From NCBI GenBank assembly GCA_000733355.1, contig JNVV01000001.1, positions 877,670 through 941,669 of the forward strand: a stretch of 64,000 nt of DNA, read 5' to 3'. Positions 23,209-32,013 of this stretch are shown here, one piece after another. The notes beneath the pieces were generated by a model. It ran no database searches, was not told the DNA's origin, and saw only the letters and a program-made list of their open reading frames with translations. Made by a program: the position numbers and the translations under genes. The DNA is from Falciphora oryzae. Taxonomy: Eukaryota; Ascomycota; Sordariomycetes; Magnaporthales; Magnaporthaceae. Within the stretch, counting starts at the first letter, position 1. Each line of letters opens with the position of its first letter.

Positions 23209-23643
23209 TGTTACGACCATACAGGTGGCGGGGACAGGAGGCCTGGGTCAAGCCCCGGGAAGGAAGCACCCTCAACCCCGCACTTGGAAAAGGAAAGGTC
23301 ACGTAAAAGGACACGTGACCTCAAAGTGATATGTTTAATATACGACATAGCAAACATAGCACAAATCCTTAAAGTGATATGTCTAATATGCGATATAGCA
23401 AATATAGCACAAATTGGGAAGGACCAGGTCGTATATATAAGGGAAAAGTTCTTCCACGGTTAAATAACTTTAACTGAGGCATCGGCATCAATTAACCTAA
23501 ATTAGCTCCAAAGTACCCCCTTAGGCAAACAATCCAAACTTTTGTTACCAATTTCCCAATTCCCCTAAAGCAACCCCTATTAAATATATTGTTTAGCACC
23601 CTCCCTAGGTGTCCTACCCTAAAAACAAAGCCTAATTATAACA
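23209..23643 (+). repeat. Gypsy-2 5' LTR
   Basis: This 435-bp LTR begins TGTTACGACCATACAGG and ends CCTAATTATAACA. Inside, a TATA-like TATATATAAG near 23430 follows two GATATGT(T/C)TAATAT(G/A)CGA-like direct repeats. The partner LTR is 31014-31448. Confidence 0.9.
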
Positions 23644-23692
23644 TTTTAACTAATTTTATTTAGCATTTACCGAAGGCGAACAATACGACAAA

Positions 23693-24752
23693 ATGTCGGC
23701 GTCCGGTTCCAAACAAACGGAACAGCCCTCCACCGTTAAATATAAAAGGAAAAAATACAACGAGGACACTTCCTTCGACCTTTTCCGAATGCTTATAAAA
23801 AACTTTATTAAAGCCAAAGCTTAATTAGCCGCAGTTTAAAGCAAACCGGACATTGCGACAAAAGCATACAAATTCCTATTTCCCGAAATTTACGACGGAA
23901 AAACGGGCAAATTTCGAACTTTTTTTACCGAATGCAAAGTTTATTTCTCGTTTTACAAAGCTTATTTCGATACCGAAAAAAAAGGTAATTTACGCCGCCA
24001 TACGTTTCGGAAAAAAAGTTAAAAACTGGTTCCAGCCTACGTAAACGGATTACCTTTAAAGCGTAAAATCTAAAAAGCAAATACAAATTATATTTGCTAA
24101 CTTCGAAAAATTCGGAAAAAAAATCGGCAAAATTTTCGGCCAAATTAACGAACGATTGGTTACGGAAAAAAAAAAATTTTAGCCTTCGATAAAAAAGGCT
24201 AGCCTTTATATACGCTTTAAAGTTTTAACGCCTCGTAACCAAATTTAATTAAACCAACCAAACCAAAATGGCGCACTTTTACGGGGGTTTCCGCGAGGAT
24301 ATAAAAAACGAGCTTTTTAAAACGGACCGACCGGAAGATTTCCCGGACTATGTTTAAATGGCCGTCCGTATTAGCGATAAGCTGTACAAACGACGATTTA
24401 AAAAAAAGGGTCAGCCAACCAAAATGGTAAACAACAAAAACAACCACAAAAAAAATAAGCAATAGCCAAGCACGGCTTATGGCATACACTTTGGACCTAT
24501 AAACCTTAGCGCTAAAACCACCCATTTGCAAAAGCAAAGCAATAAAAAAAGGCAGGACCTTAAAAACAGGAAATGCTTTAAATGTGGTTAAAAGGGCCAC
24601 ATTAAACGAGATTGCCCGCAGCGGCAGGCGGTAGTTACCCGACGGGGAAACGCCTAAGCGGAAAACAGCTTGTGCCCTGGAGCAGCTTTTAGCTGGATTT
24701 ATTGCTGCGAAAACTCGTACGCGACGTACCAATTTAATAAAAACGCGACCGG
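23693..24752 (+). pseudogene. Gypsy-2 gag with CCHC zinc knuckle
   Basis: ATG 23693 opens a Ty3-type capsid protein. Sequence such as F-R-T-F-F-T-E-C-K-V-Y-F (near 23915) and the N-W-F-Q-P-T segment (near 24028) are gag-like. A nucleocapsid knuckle C-x2-C-x4-H-x4-C lies at 24574-24615, reading C-F-K-C-G then G-H-I-K-R-D-C. Several frames are needed to follow it, so indels as well as RIP stops have broken it. The sequence continues after the nested 202-bp LTR. Confidence 0.8.
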
Positions 24753-24757
24753 CTGGT

Positions 24758-24959
24758 TGTCAAAGCAGTCGAGGGCAGAGATATTGGAGTAGCAGGAAGA
24801 TGATATTCGGAGTAGGTTGGAGGCCGGAGGCCTGGCCCTGCAGAGATTTGGGATATCTCTGTGCGGGATCCACCTCGTGGAGCCTCCGCCCTTATCTGAC
24901 GATAAGGATCTCCAGTCCCAACTCCTCTATCTACAGTCAAGGCCCTACTGGCCGTGACA
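24758..24959 (+). repeat. 202-bp LTR, copy 1 (nested in Gypsy-2)
   Basis: The sequence starts TGTCAAAGCAGTCGAGG and ends GGCCGTGACA. CTGGT lies on both sides (24753-24757, 24960-24964). It has normal base composition and no RIP load. Copy 2 (25665-25866) differs by three transversions in the first about 35 bp and is otherwise the same by my reading. It is read as an LTR from TG...CA ends and the 5-bp duplication; a SINE is less likely. Confidence 0.7.
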
Positions 24960-25224
24960 CTGGTACCCTAAAAGGCGGGTAGCCGCAACGCGACGGATCC
25001 GGACGATCTTTAATAGAGGTCCCACCAGGATCGAATACGATAGCGAGGGAAAACAAGTTTTCGCTACCGGATTTACGGAATCCGAAGAGAAAAATAACAC
25101 CGCTACGTAGGTTACCAAATTTACCTACGACATTAATAACGAAATCGATAACGAGCTATTAAATTAAACCCATATAACTAAAAAACNNNNNNNNNNNNNN
25201 NNNNNNNNNNNNNNNNNNNNNNNN

Positions 25225-25374
25225 GTTTATGTTGGGGTTTCGCAGCAGAGCAGATGTTACCCCGTCCAGGTCGCCTGCGCACGCGGCCTCGTAAAATTGG
25301 CGAGCATCGGGGTCAACCGGGCCATTAAAACGACTAATCCGGCCCTGACGATCGAACACCTCTTGAAAAGTCAT
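25225..25374 (-). CDS. N-terminus of an ankyrin-like protein, truncated by gap
   Basis: From ATG 25374 the reverse strand encodes about 50 residues without stop or RIP signature, running into the N gap. The segment A-A-C-A-G-D-L-D-G-V-T-S-A-L-L and N-P-N-I-N has the helix-turn-helix spacing that starts many ankyrin arrays. This is a resemblance, not a proof. A TATA-like sequence (ACATATAAGG on the forward strand, near 25509-25518) lies about 140 bp upstream. It differs from everything around it in GC content and intactness. It may be a host gene piece or a gene carried by the 202-bp-LTR element. Confidence 0.45.
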
Positions 25375-25664
25375 TGCCTGGTGGGGTGTGGTCTGGACAC
25401 GGCGGTAGCCACCCTCCACTTTGCGCGACAAGAAAGGGTTTTAAAGGGATTGCGGTGTGTTGTGCGCTTGCGATGTCCATGAGCAATGGGGCAACCTGAG
25501 CCTGGGCTACATATAAGGGCACGCCCTTTCCTGTTTGCTACTACCCAAACGTCTTCGTTTCTCTCTCATCTTCCAAAATAACTCCTTTCAGCCACCTACT
25601 GGTAGTCTGCCCGTAGTCACAAGCAGTGCGATTTGAGTGAACCTTTGCTAAATGTACGACATTG

Positions 25665-25866
25665 TGTCAACGCAGTCGAGGGCAGAGAAATTGGTGTAGC
25701 AGGAAGATGATATTCGGAGTAGGTTGGAGGCCGGAGGCCTGGCCCTGCAGAGATTTGGGATATCTCTGTGCGGGATCCACCTCGTGGAGCCTCCGCCCTT
25801 ATCTGACGATAAGGATCTCCAGTCCCAACTCCTCTATCTACAGTCAAGGCCCTACTGGCCGTGACA
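25665..25866 (+). repeat. 202-bp LTR, copy 2
   Basis: This begins TGTCAACGCAGTCGAGG and ends GGCCGTGACA, followed by CTGGT (25867-25871) and Gypsy-2 sequence. The left flank is CATTG, not CTGGT, so this is the right LTR of an element whose left LTR is copy 1. No polypurine tract is evident in the preceding bases. Confidence 0.65.
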
Positions 25867-26093
25867 CTGGTACCCTAAAAGGCGGGTAGCCGCAACGCGA
25901 CGGATCCGGACGATCTTTAATAGAGGTCCCACCAGGATCGAATACGATAGCGAGGGAAAACAAGTTTTCGCTACCGGATTTACGGAATCCGAAGAGAAAA
26001 ATAACACCGCTACGTAGGTTACCAAATTTACCTACGACATTAATAACGAAATCGATAACGAGCTATTAAATTAAACCCATATAACTAAAAAAC

Positions 26094-29000
26094 GAAAAAA
26101 AACCGAAGGTTTATTTCCAACTATAAAGCAACGAATGTATAATACATTCGATATTAGTAAAGCTTATATTTCGCTCGGATTTTCGGAATCCAACCAATAG
26201 TTTTGGGACCAGCCTAAGCCTATCGGAAGACTTATGCGGAAAAAGCTAGCATTTGACGACGACGGCAAGCCTTTGAACTGGTTCCGGGACGATTAACAAA
26301 TTACCTATTACGGGGCTCCGTACGAAAAAATGCCCCCGAAAAAAGAACGTAGTACGGAACCACATAACCAAAACCACCTAAATGTGGATATCGAGGCAGC
26401 AAAACACGACGAGCTCTTTTAGGCCGAATGCGTAAACGATTACTGCGAATAGCACCTAACCGCAAAGCTAAAAAGCGATTTCTTTCCCGAAAAAAAAACG
26501 GCGAACCGATTAAAAACCTAAAAAGGAGCTATTAGCTCCCTAAATGGAAAATTACCAAAATGGACTATTCGTAATTTAAAGCGACCTTCGCACCTTTATT
26601 TTCCTACCCCATATTATGCATTTCGGGGCTCCTACCATACCTTAACTACGGAAAGCCCGAATGCAAAGTCCATATGGAAAAAAAGGCCCGGGTTTGGACG
26701 GAAAGCCGTATGCGATTAAGCTTCCCTAACTACGCGAGCTACGAAGCCGAACGATCTATAAAAAAAGGAAAAGCTCCCGAAATAAAAAATTAAAATAGCC
26801 ACCCGATATAAGGGTACGGAATGGACCCTAATAATAAATAAAAACCCTAACCGTAATAAACGTTAACCAATACCAGCATTTAATAATAGTATTACGGTAC
26901 AAAGGAAAAAAGCTAAACGCTATAATCGATAGCGGGGCCCAAAGCAATTACCTTTCGCCGGAAACAGCGAAAAGGTACGGCATTCCGGCAAAAAAAAAAA
27001 AAAACGCCGTATAGCCTAAAAACTGTAAAAAAAAACCGGTTACATTTAATAATAGCTATATCGATAAAAAAATTAATCATTTTAAATTTTAATGCCAAAA
27101 AAAAAATTTCCGCGTTATTTTAAATATTATAAACATAAAAAGGGAAAACGTAATTTTAAGCATCCTTTAGTTTAAAAAAAGCAATTTACAAATAGATTAG
27201 GTTACCGGCTAAATTTAATAAGGAAATTTATAAAACCCCGTAACGGTTTAACAGCCCCGAACCCCGGATAATAAACCTACGAAGCTACAAAAGGCAATTA
27301 CAACGGTGGCAGGATAAGGCAATTAGCTTAGGCAATCGGTATTAACGGAATCGCAATTATTTACAAGCGACGTCGACCTTAAAAAACGAGCAAACTTCGT
27401 CGCACGAATGCGGAACGTCCTAAAAAAGTATTTCCAATATTGGAAATTGTTTAAAAAAAACCTGGAAATAGTATTTCCGGAATATAGGCCATTCGATTAC
27501 GAAATTAAATTTAAATTAAAAATATAACTTAAATATTAAAAGCTGTATTAGTTAAGCCAAAAATAGCAGGAAGTGCTAAAGGAATAACTAAAAAAGGATT
27601 TGCTAAAGGGATTTATTAGGCCTTTTAACTCTTTTATTAAATACGGGATATTGTTCGTGCTAAAAAAAACGGAAAAAAGCGGATATGTATCGACTACCAA
27701 CCGCTAAACGAAGCAATTATTAAAAATCGATATCTTTTGCTTTTTATTAACAAGCTACGGGATAAGCTTAATAAAGCTAAATATTTTACGGCTTTAGATT
27801 TATATAAAACTTATAGCCTATTACGGATTAAAAAGGGTTAGAAATAAATAATAGCTTTTCGGACGAAATTTGGGGTTTTTAAATTTTTAATAATAATTTT
27901 TAGGCTTACTAATGCTTTAGCTATATTCCAGCGGATAATTAATTACGTATTGCGAAAATACCTCGATATTTTTGTCCTCGCATACTTAAATAATATTTTA
28001 ATCTTTTCGAAAACATTAGAAAAATATAAGGAGCATATATATAAAATGCTGTAAAAGCTATAAAACGCTAAGCTCCTAATTAACCCAAAAAAATGTATAT
28101 AGCATACGTAAAAGGTCGTTTTCCTAGGTTTTGTTATTACACCCGGAAAAGTTCGCATGGACCCTAAAAAAATGCACGAAATTAAAAAGTAGTTTGTACC
28201 TACGAACGTTAAAAAAATCCGAAGCTTCCTAAGGTTTATAAACTTTTACCAACGGTTTATCCGCAACTTTAGCAAAAAGGCTGCACTATTTACGAATTTT
28301 ATTAAAAATAATACCTAATTTTATTAAGGGAAACAAAAATAAAAAGATTTTGAGCTATTACGGATAGCCGTTTTGCAAAAACCAATTTTAGCTATACCAA
28401 ACCTAAATAAACCTTTCGAAATAGAAACCGATGCGTTAAATTTCGCAATCGGGGAATAATTCGAACAAAAAAACAAATAAAAAAGGCTGCATTTTTACGC
28501 CTTTTTTTTTACAAAAACTTAATGGACCTAAGTTAAATTATTAAATTTATAATAAAAAGTTTTTCGCTATTATTAGGGCGTTAAAAAAATGGAAACCTTA
28601 TTTGTATAAAGCAAAGCATTAAATTATAATGCATACGGATTATAAAAACCTATTACATTTTACCATTAGCAAAAATTTAAACAAACGGCAAATCCGATGG
28701 AATAAATTCCTTTAAGATTATAATATCCGGATCGAATACCGTAAAGGATTGGAAAACGGACGGGCGGACGCTTTTAGTCGCCGATTAAACCACGAGGTTA
28801 ATATTTTAAAGGAAACTTGTATAATATTCGCTTAAAGCCCAAACGGATCTTTGGTTCCGGCGTAGCGGGTATTAGCAAAAACAGCTAGGTAAAAAAAATG
28901 GACTTTTAAAAAAATTTAGCAAATTTACGGGCAGTTAGCCTATAGCTACCAAAAAATAACTAAAATATAAAAAAAGCTACGATAATACCACGGGTTTGTC

Positions 29001-30230
29001 GGAATTCGAGCCGAAATACAAAAAGCAATTAAAAATTGTAAAAATTGCGCAAAAACAAAGCCAGCCGACATAAGCCTTATAAGTTATTGCAATTTTTGCT
29101 AACGCCTAGCAAAATATAGCAATATGTTATAGCAAATTTCGTTATTAAACTACTAAAGTTAAAAAAGCCCTTAACGAACGTTTGTTATAATAGCATCCTA
29201 GTAATGGTAGATAAGTTTACCAAATACGCTTTATTTTTACCCTATAAAAAAGCAAATAACGCTATAAAATTAGCGTACGTTTTTATCCGGTATATAATCG
29301 TAAAGTACGGAATGCCAAAGCATATCGTTACGGACAGGGATAAGCTGTTTACAAGCAAATTCTAACGCGCGCTCGTATCCAAATTGGGAGCCGAGCACGC
29401 CTTGTTAATAGCGTACCACCCGAAAACAAACGGACAAACCAAACGAACGAACCAAACCATAAAACAGTACTTTCGCTACTACGTTAACTATAAACAAACG
29501 AATTAGGTATAACTGCTTCCTATGGCGCAATTTGCGTACAACAGCTTAAAATACGAAAGTACGGAAACTACACCGTTTTTTGCAAATTACGGGTATACAC
29601 TTACGGTGTACGGAAAACCTAAGGCAAAACCACACGCCCTAATAGCGGAAATCCAAATAACGGAGCTTACCAAACTACATAAAAATCTCCAAACAAAGCT
29701 TAAAAAGCTACGACAACAAATAGCCACATAAACCAATAAAAAAAAATCGAAAAACCGATTTTTAAAAAAAGGGATAGCGTTTATTTTTTACGCCGCAATA
29801 TCAAAACGAAACGACCAAATAATAAGCTAAATTACAAAAAATTTTGGCCGTTTAAAATAAAAAAAATGGTATCGAACGTTAACTACAAATTACAACTCCC
29901 TCCAATTATAAAAATCCACCTAATTTTTTACGTCTCCTTGCTAAAACCAGTACCGTTTGGAACGGAAAGCAGCGAGTTAGTAAAAGTCGACCTAAAGCAA
30001 AAGTACGAGGTCGAAAAAATCTTGGACGAACGCACGAAGCGACGCTTTAAAAAGTATTTAATCAAATGGAAAGGGTACGGCCACGAGGAAAACACGTAGG
30101 AAAAAGCGACAAACCTTAAAAACTGTTAAAAAGCGCTAGCGGAGTACCAGCGGAAGCGCCTATTAAAAAGTTAGCAAAAAATATACCAAAAAACCAACCA
30201 CCGAAATTTAACAATTGGTTCCCTAATAAC
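26094..30230 (+). pseudogene. Gypsy-2 pol: protease, RT, RNase H, integrase, chromodomain
   Basis: The protease motif D-S-G-A is intact at 26928-26939. The RT fingers and palm run from about 27640; the catalytic box is Y-L-N-N at 27983-27994 in place of Y-L-D-D. RNase H follows (about 28390-28800). The integrase core has D at 29210-29212 and D at 29333-29335, but the third acidic residue is K at 29441-29443 in N-G-Q-T-K-R-T. A C-terminal chromodomain near 30007-30115 (V-E-K-I-L-D-E-R-T-K-R-R-F-K-K-Y-L-I-K-W then K-G-Y-G) places it among chromoviruses. Stops and frame changes are frequent. Order protease-RT-integrase is Ty3-type. Confidence 0.88.
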
Positions 30231-30303
30231 GGCCTTACCGGGATTCGAACCCAAAACTTTAGTAAAAAAAAGCTAAAGCTATATTTAATATATTATAAAA
30301 CCT
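30229..30303 (-). other. Decayed tRNA-like sequence near the end of Gypsy-2 pol
   Basis: On the reverse strand GGGTTCGAATCCC matches a tRNA T-arm with a TTCGAAT loop. It is followed by TAAGGCC, and a TTCCTTA that could pair with five of its seven bases lies about 70 nt upstream. The middle is AT-rich; a CTTTAG/CTAAAG stem is visible but the loop is too long for a normal anticodon arm. It could be a RIPed tRNA-derived piece or chance. Confidence 0.25.
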
Positions 30304-30390
30304 AAGGAAGTTGTTGGGAACTCCACGATTTACCCGATTGAAAAAAAACACCCAGGTTAAAGGCAGGATTAATTTCGGGACCCGGCTAGT

Positions 30391-30900
30391 TTAAAAAAAA
30401 AAAGGCGATAACGGAGGAAAGGAAGGGGCAAATAGGGCAAAAGGCGCAGTAAGGGCCTGCGTAGCAGCTTTTTCGGCCTTTTCCCGCTTAATCCGCTCCA
30501 GCTCTTCCAAACTGTCGATACCCCGACGTATCGCACGCATCTTTTTTTCCAACCACACCTTTTTCTATTTTCGCAAACGTTTTATTTTTACGTTAATAAG
30601 GCGACGCTTTTTTTTAATAGCTTCCAACTCAGTTTTACGTTATGTAAACTGATGCTAAAGCTTTTGAAGTTGTGCAAGCGAAAGGCCTAATACGTCGCAG
30701 CGGGAACGGCCCTAACGGACACATTCCACGCATCGGGAAAAGTTTTAAAAAAAAACCTCGCAATAGGAACGACCTAGGGCCTCGCAAAAAAAATAAAAAG
30801 GCATTTCAACTAAAAAAGAAATGAGGGCGGCAAAAAGGTTGTCGCGACGAACAATCGAACGCGCAATAGGAGTTTTTCGTTTTTGCACCCGATCCGACAT
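30391..30900 (-). pseudogene. Antisense ORF of Gypsy-2: Cys-cluster plus coiled-coil protein
   Basis: From ATG 30900 the reverse strand is readable for 169 codons to TAA 30391-30393, with only five internal TAA/TAG codons, all explicable as RIP of TGG, CAG or CAA. The N-terminal third has a C-rich segment ending R-C-V-E-C-V-R then G-R-S-R-C (C-x2-C-x6-C). It is followed by a long charged region typical of coiled coils, including E-A-I-K-K-K-R-R-L-I-N-V-K-I-K-R-L-R-K and R-R-G-I-D-S-L-E-E-L-E-R-I-K-R. It is convergent with pol and ends about 160 bp from it. Function is unknown. Gypsy-1 has a positional counterpart (57900-59099). Confidence 0.65.
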
Positions 30901-31013
30901 TTTGTTAAAAGCAAAGGAATAGGAAATGGTAAGGAAGGAAAGTATTTACTATTAACAAAAGGAAGGGATAGCAGATATGGCTAAAGGGATTTGGCCTAAA
31001 AGAGGGGACCTAA

Positions 31014-31448
31014 TGTTACAACCATATAGGTGGCGGGGACAGGAGGCCTAAATCAAACCCCGGGAAGGAAACACCTTTAACCCCGCATTTGGAAAAGGAA
31101 AGGTTACGTGGAAGGACACGTAACCTTAAGGTGATATGTTTAATATGCGATATAGCAGATATAGCACAGGTTTTTAAAATAATATGTCTGATATGCGACA
31201 TAGCAGACATAGCACAAATTGGGAAGGACCAGGTCGTGTATATAAAGGAAAGGTTTTTCCACGGTTAGATAGCTTTAACTAAGGCATCGGCATCAGTCAA
31301 CCTAAGTTAGCTCCAAGGTACCCCTTTGGGCAAGCAATCCAAACTTCTGTTACCAGTTTCCCAGTTCCCCTAAAGCAACCCCTGTTAAGTGTACTATTCA
31401 GCACCCTCCCTAAGTGTCCTACCCTAGGAGCAGAGCCTGATTGTAACA
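31014..31448 (+). repeat. Gypsy-2 3' LTR
   Basis: This 435-bp partner of the 5' LTR begins TGTTACAACCATATAGG and ends CTGATTGTAACA, followed by the target duplication GCTTT. A purine-rich AAAAGAGGGGACC lies just upstream (about 30999-31011). Confidence 0.9.
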
Positions 31449-31453
31449 GCTTT

Positions 31454-32005
31454 TAGGAGCTTTAAGCAAAATAACTGTCCTTGTATACGCGCCTACACGA
31501 AAGGCGGTATATAAAACCCCTACAATCAAGCTATTAAAGGGGGTAACAATAGAAAATCTCGTTTTAAAGGGGGATAATAATTTAAAGGGGGTTACTATCG
31601 AAAACCCTGCTGAAAAAGGCACTATTCCAACTAGTGTTTTTACCCCCGTTAGCGAATTTAAAAGCGAAATGGAAATCGATTCTTTACCAAATCAACTGCT
31701 TGCGGGGACTTTAAAAGCTCCGCTACCTACTTTGCAATACAAGCCCTTTAAGCCTGTTTAAACCACTATACGGCCTTTTAAAAAGCCTATAGTTTTAGTG
31801 CCCACGATACGTAAAATACCGGTACCTATAGTGGATAAGGAAGTGCGTGTTAGCGATACCTTCGCTAATGCTTTGGGGAAGGTATTACCTGAATTAGACC
31901 TAATGGAAGTCGACGATTTCGTTCACTATATCTGCTATAAGGCAAAACAGGCTGTTAAAAAGAAAAAGCCTGCTAAAAACAGCGAACCCAATTCCTATAA
32001 AAAGG
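31454..32005 (+). pseudogene. Copia pol, linker between integrase and RT
   Basis: This continues the frame broken at 23208 (offset by the 8,245-bp insertion). It encodes the variable linker between integrase and RT, including repeats of L-K-G-V-T-I-E-N near 31530-31600, and ends E-P-N-S-Y-K-K-A-L, a segment commonly found directly before the Copia RT. The MULE is inserted here. Confidence 0.85.
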
Positions 32006-32013
32006 CTTTAAAA

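Larger units (their letters stand above)
24758..26093. other. Duplicated 429-bp block around an N gap: probable misassembly
   Basis: The block 24758-25186 (LTR copy 1 plus Gypsy-2 sequence) reappears at 25665-26093. Between them are 38 N (25187-25224) and 440 bp of unrelated DNA. Copy 1 has CTGGT on both sides; copy 2 has CTGGT only on the right. The simplest model is a full LTR element whose left LTR was wrongly extended across the repeat into the sequence right of its right LTR, leaving most of the internal region in the gap. Confidence 0.65.
23209..31448 (+). mobile_element. Gypsy-2, Ty3/Gypsy chromovirus inserted in Copia
   Basis: This 8,240-bp element has identical-length LTRs (435 bp each: 23209-23643 and 31014-31448) and a GCTTT target duplication (23204-23208, 31449-31453). 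Internal order is gag with zinc knuckle, protease, RT, RNase H, integrase, chromodomain, then an antisense ORF, a polypurine-like AAAAGAGGGGACC and the 3' LTR. It is interrupted within gag-pol by a 202-bp-LTR element and an assembly gap. RT (YLNN) and integrase (E to K) active sites are destroyed by G-to-A changes. Confidence 0.92.

Noticed and set aside
24734..24940. Reverse-strand ORF overlapping the 202-bp LTR, repeated at 25617-25847
   Set aside because: It lies wholly within the LTR and is duplicated only because the LTR is; there is no family resemblance.
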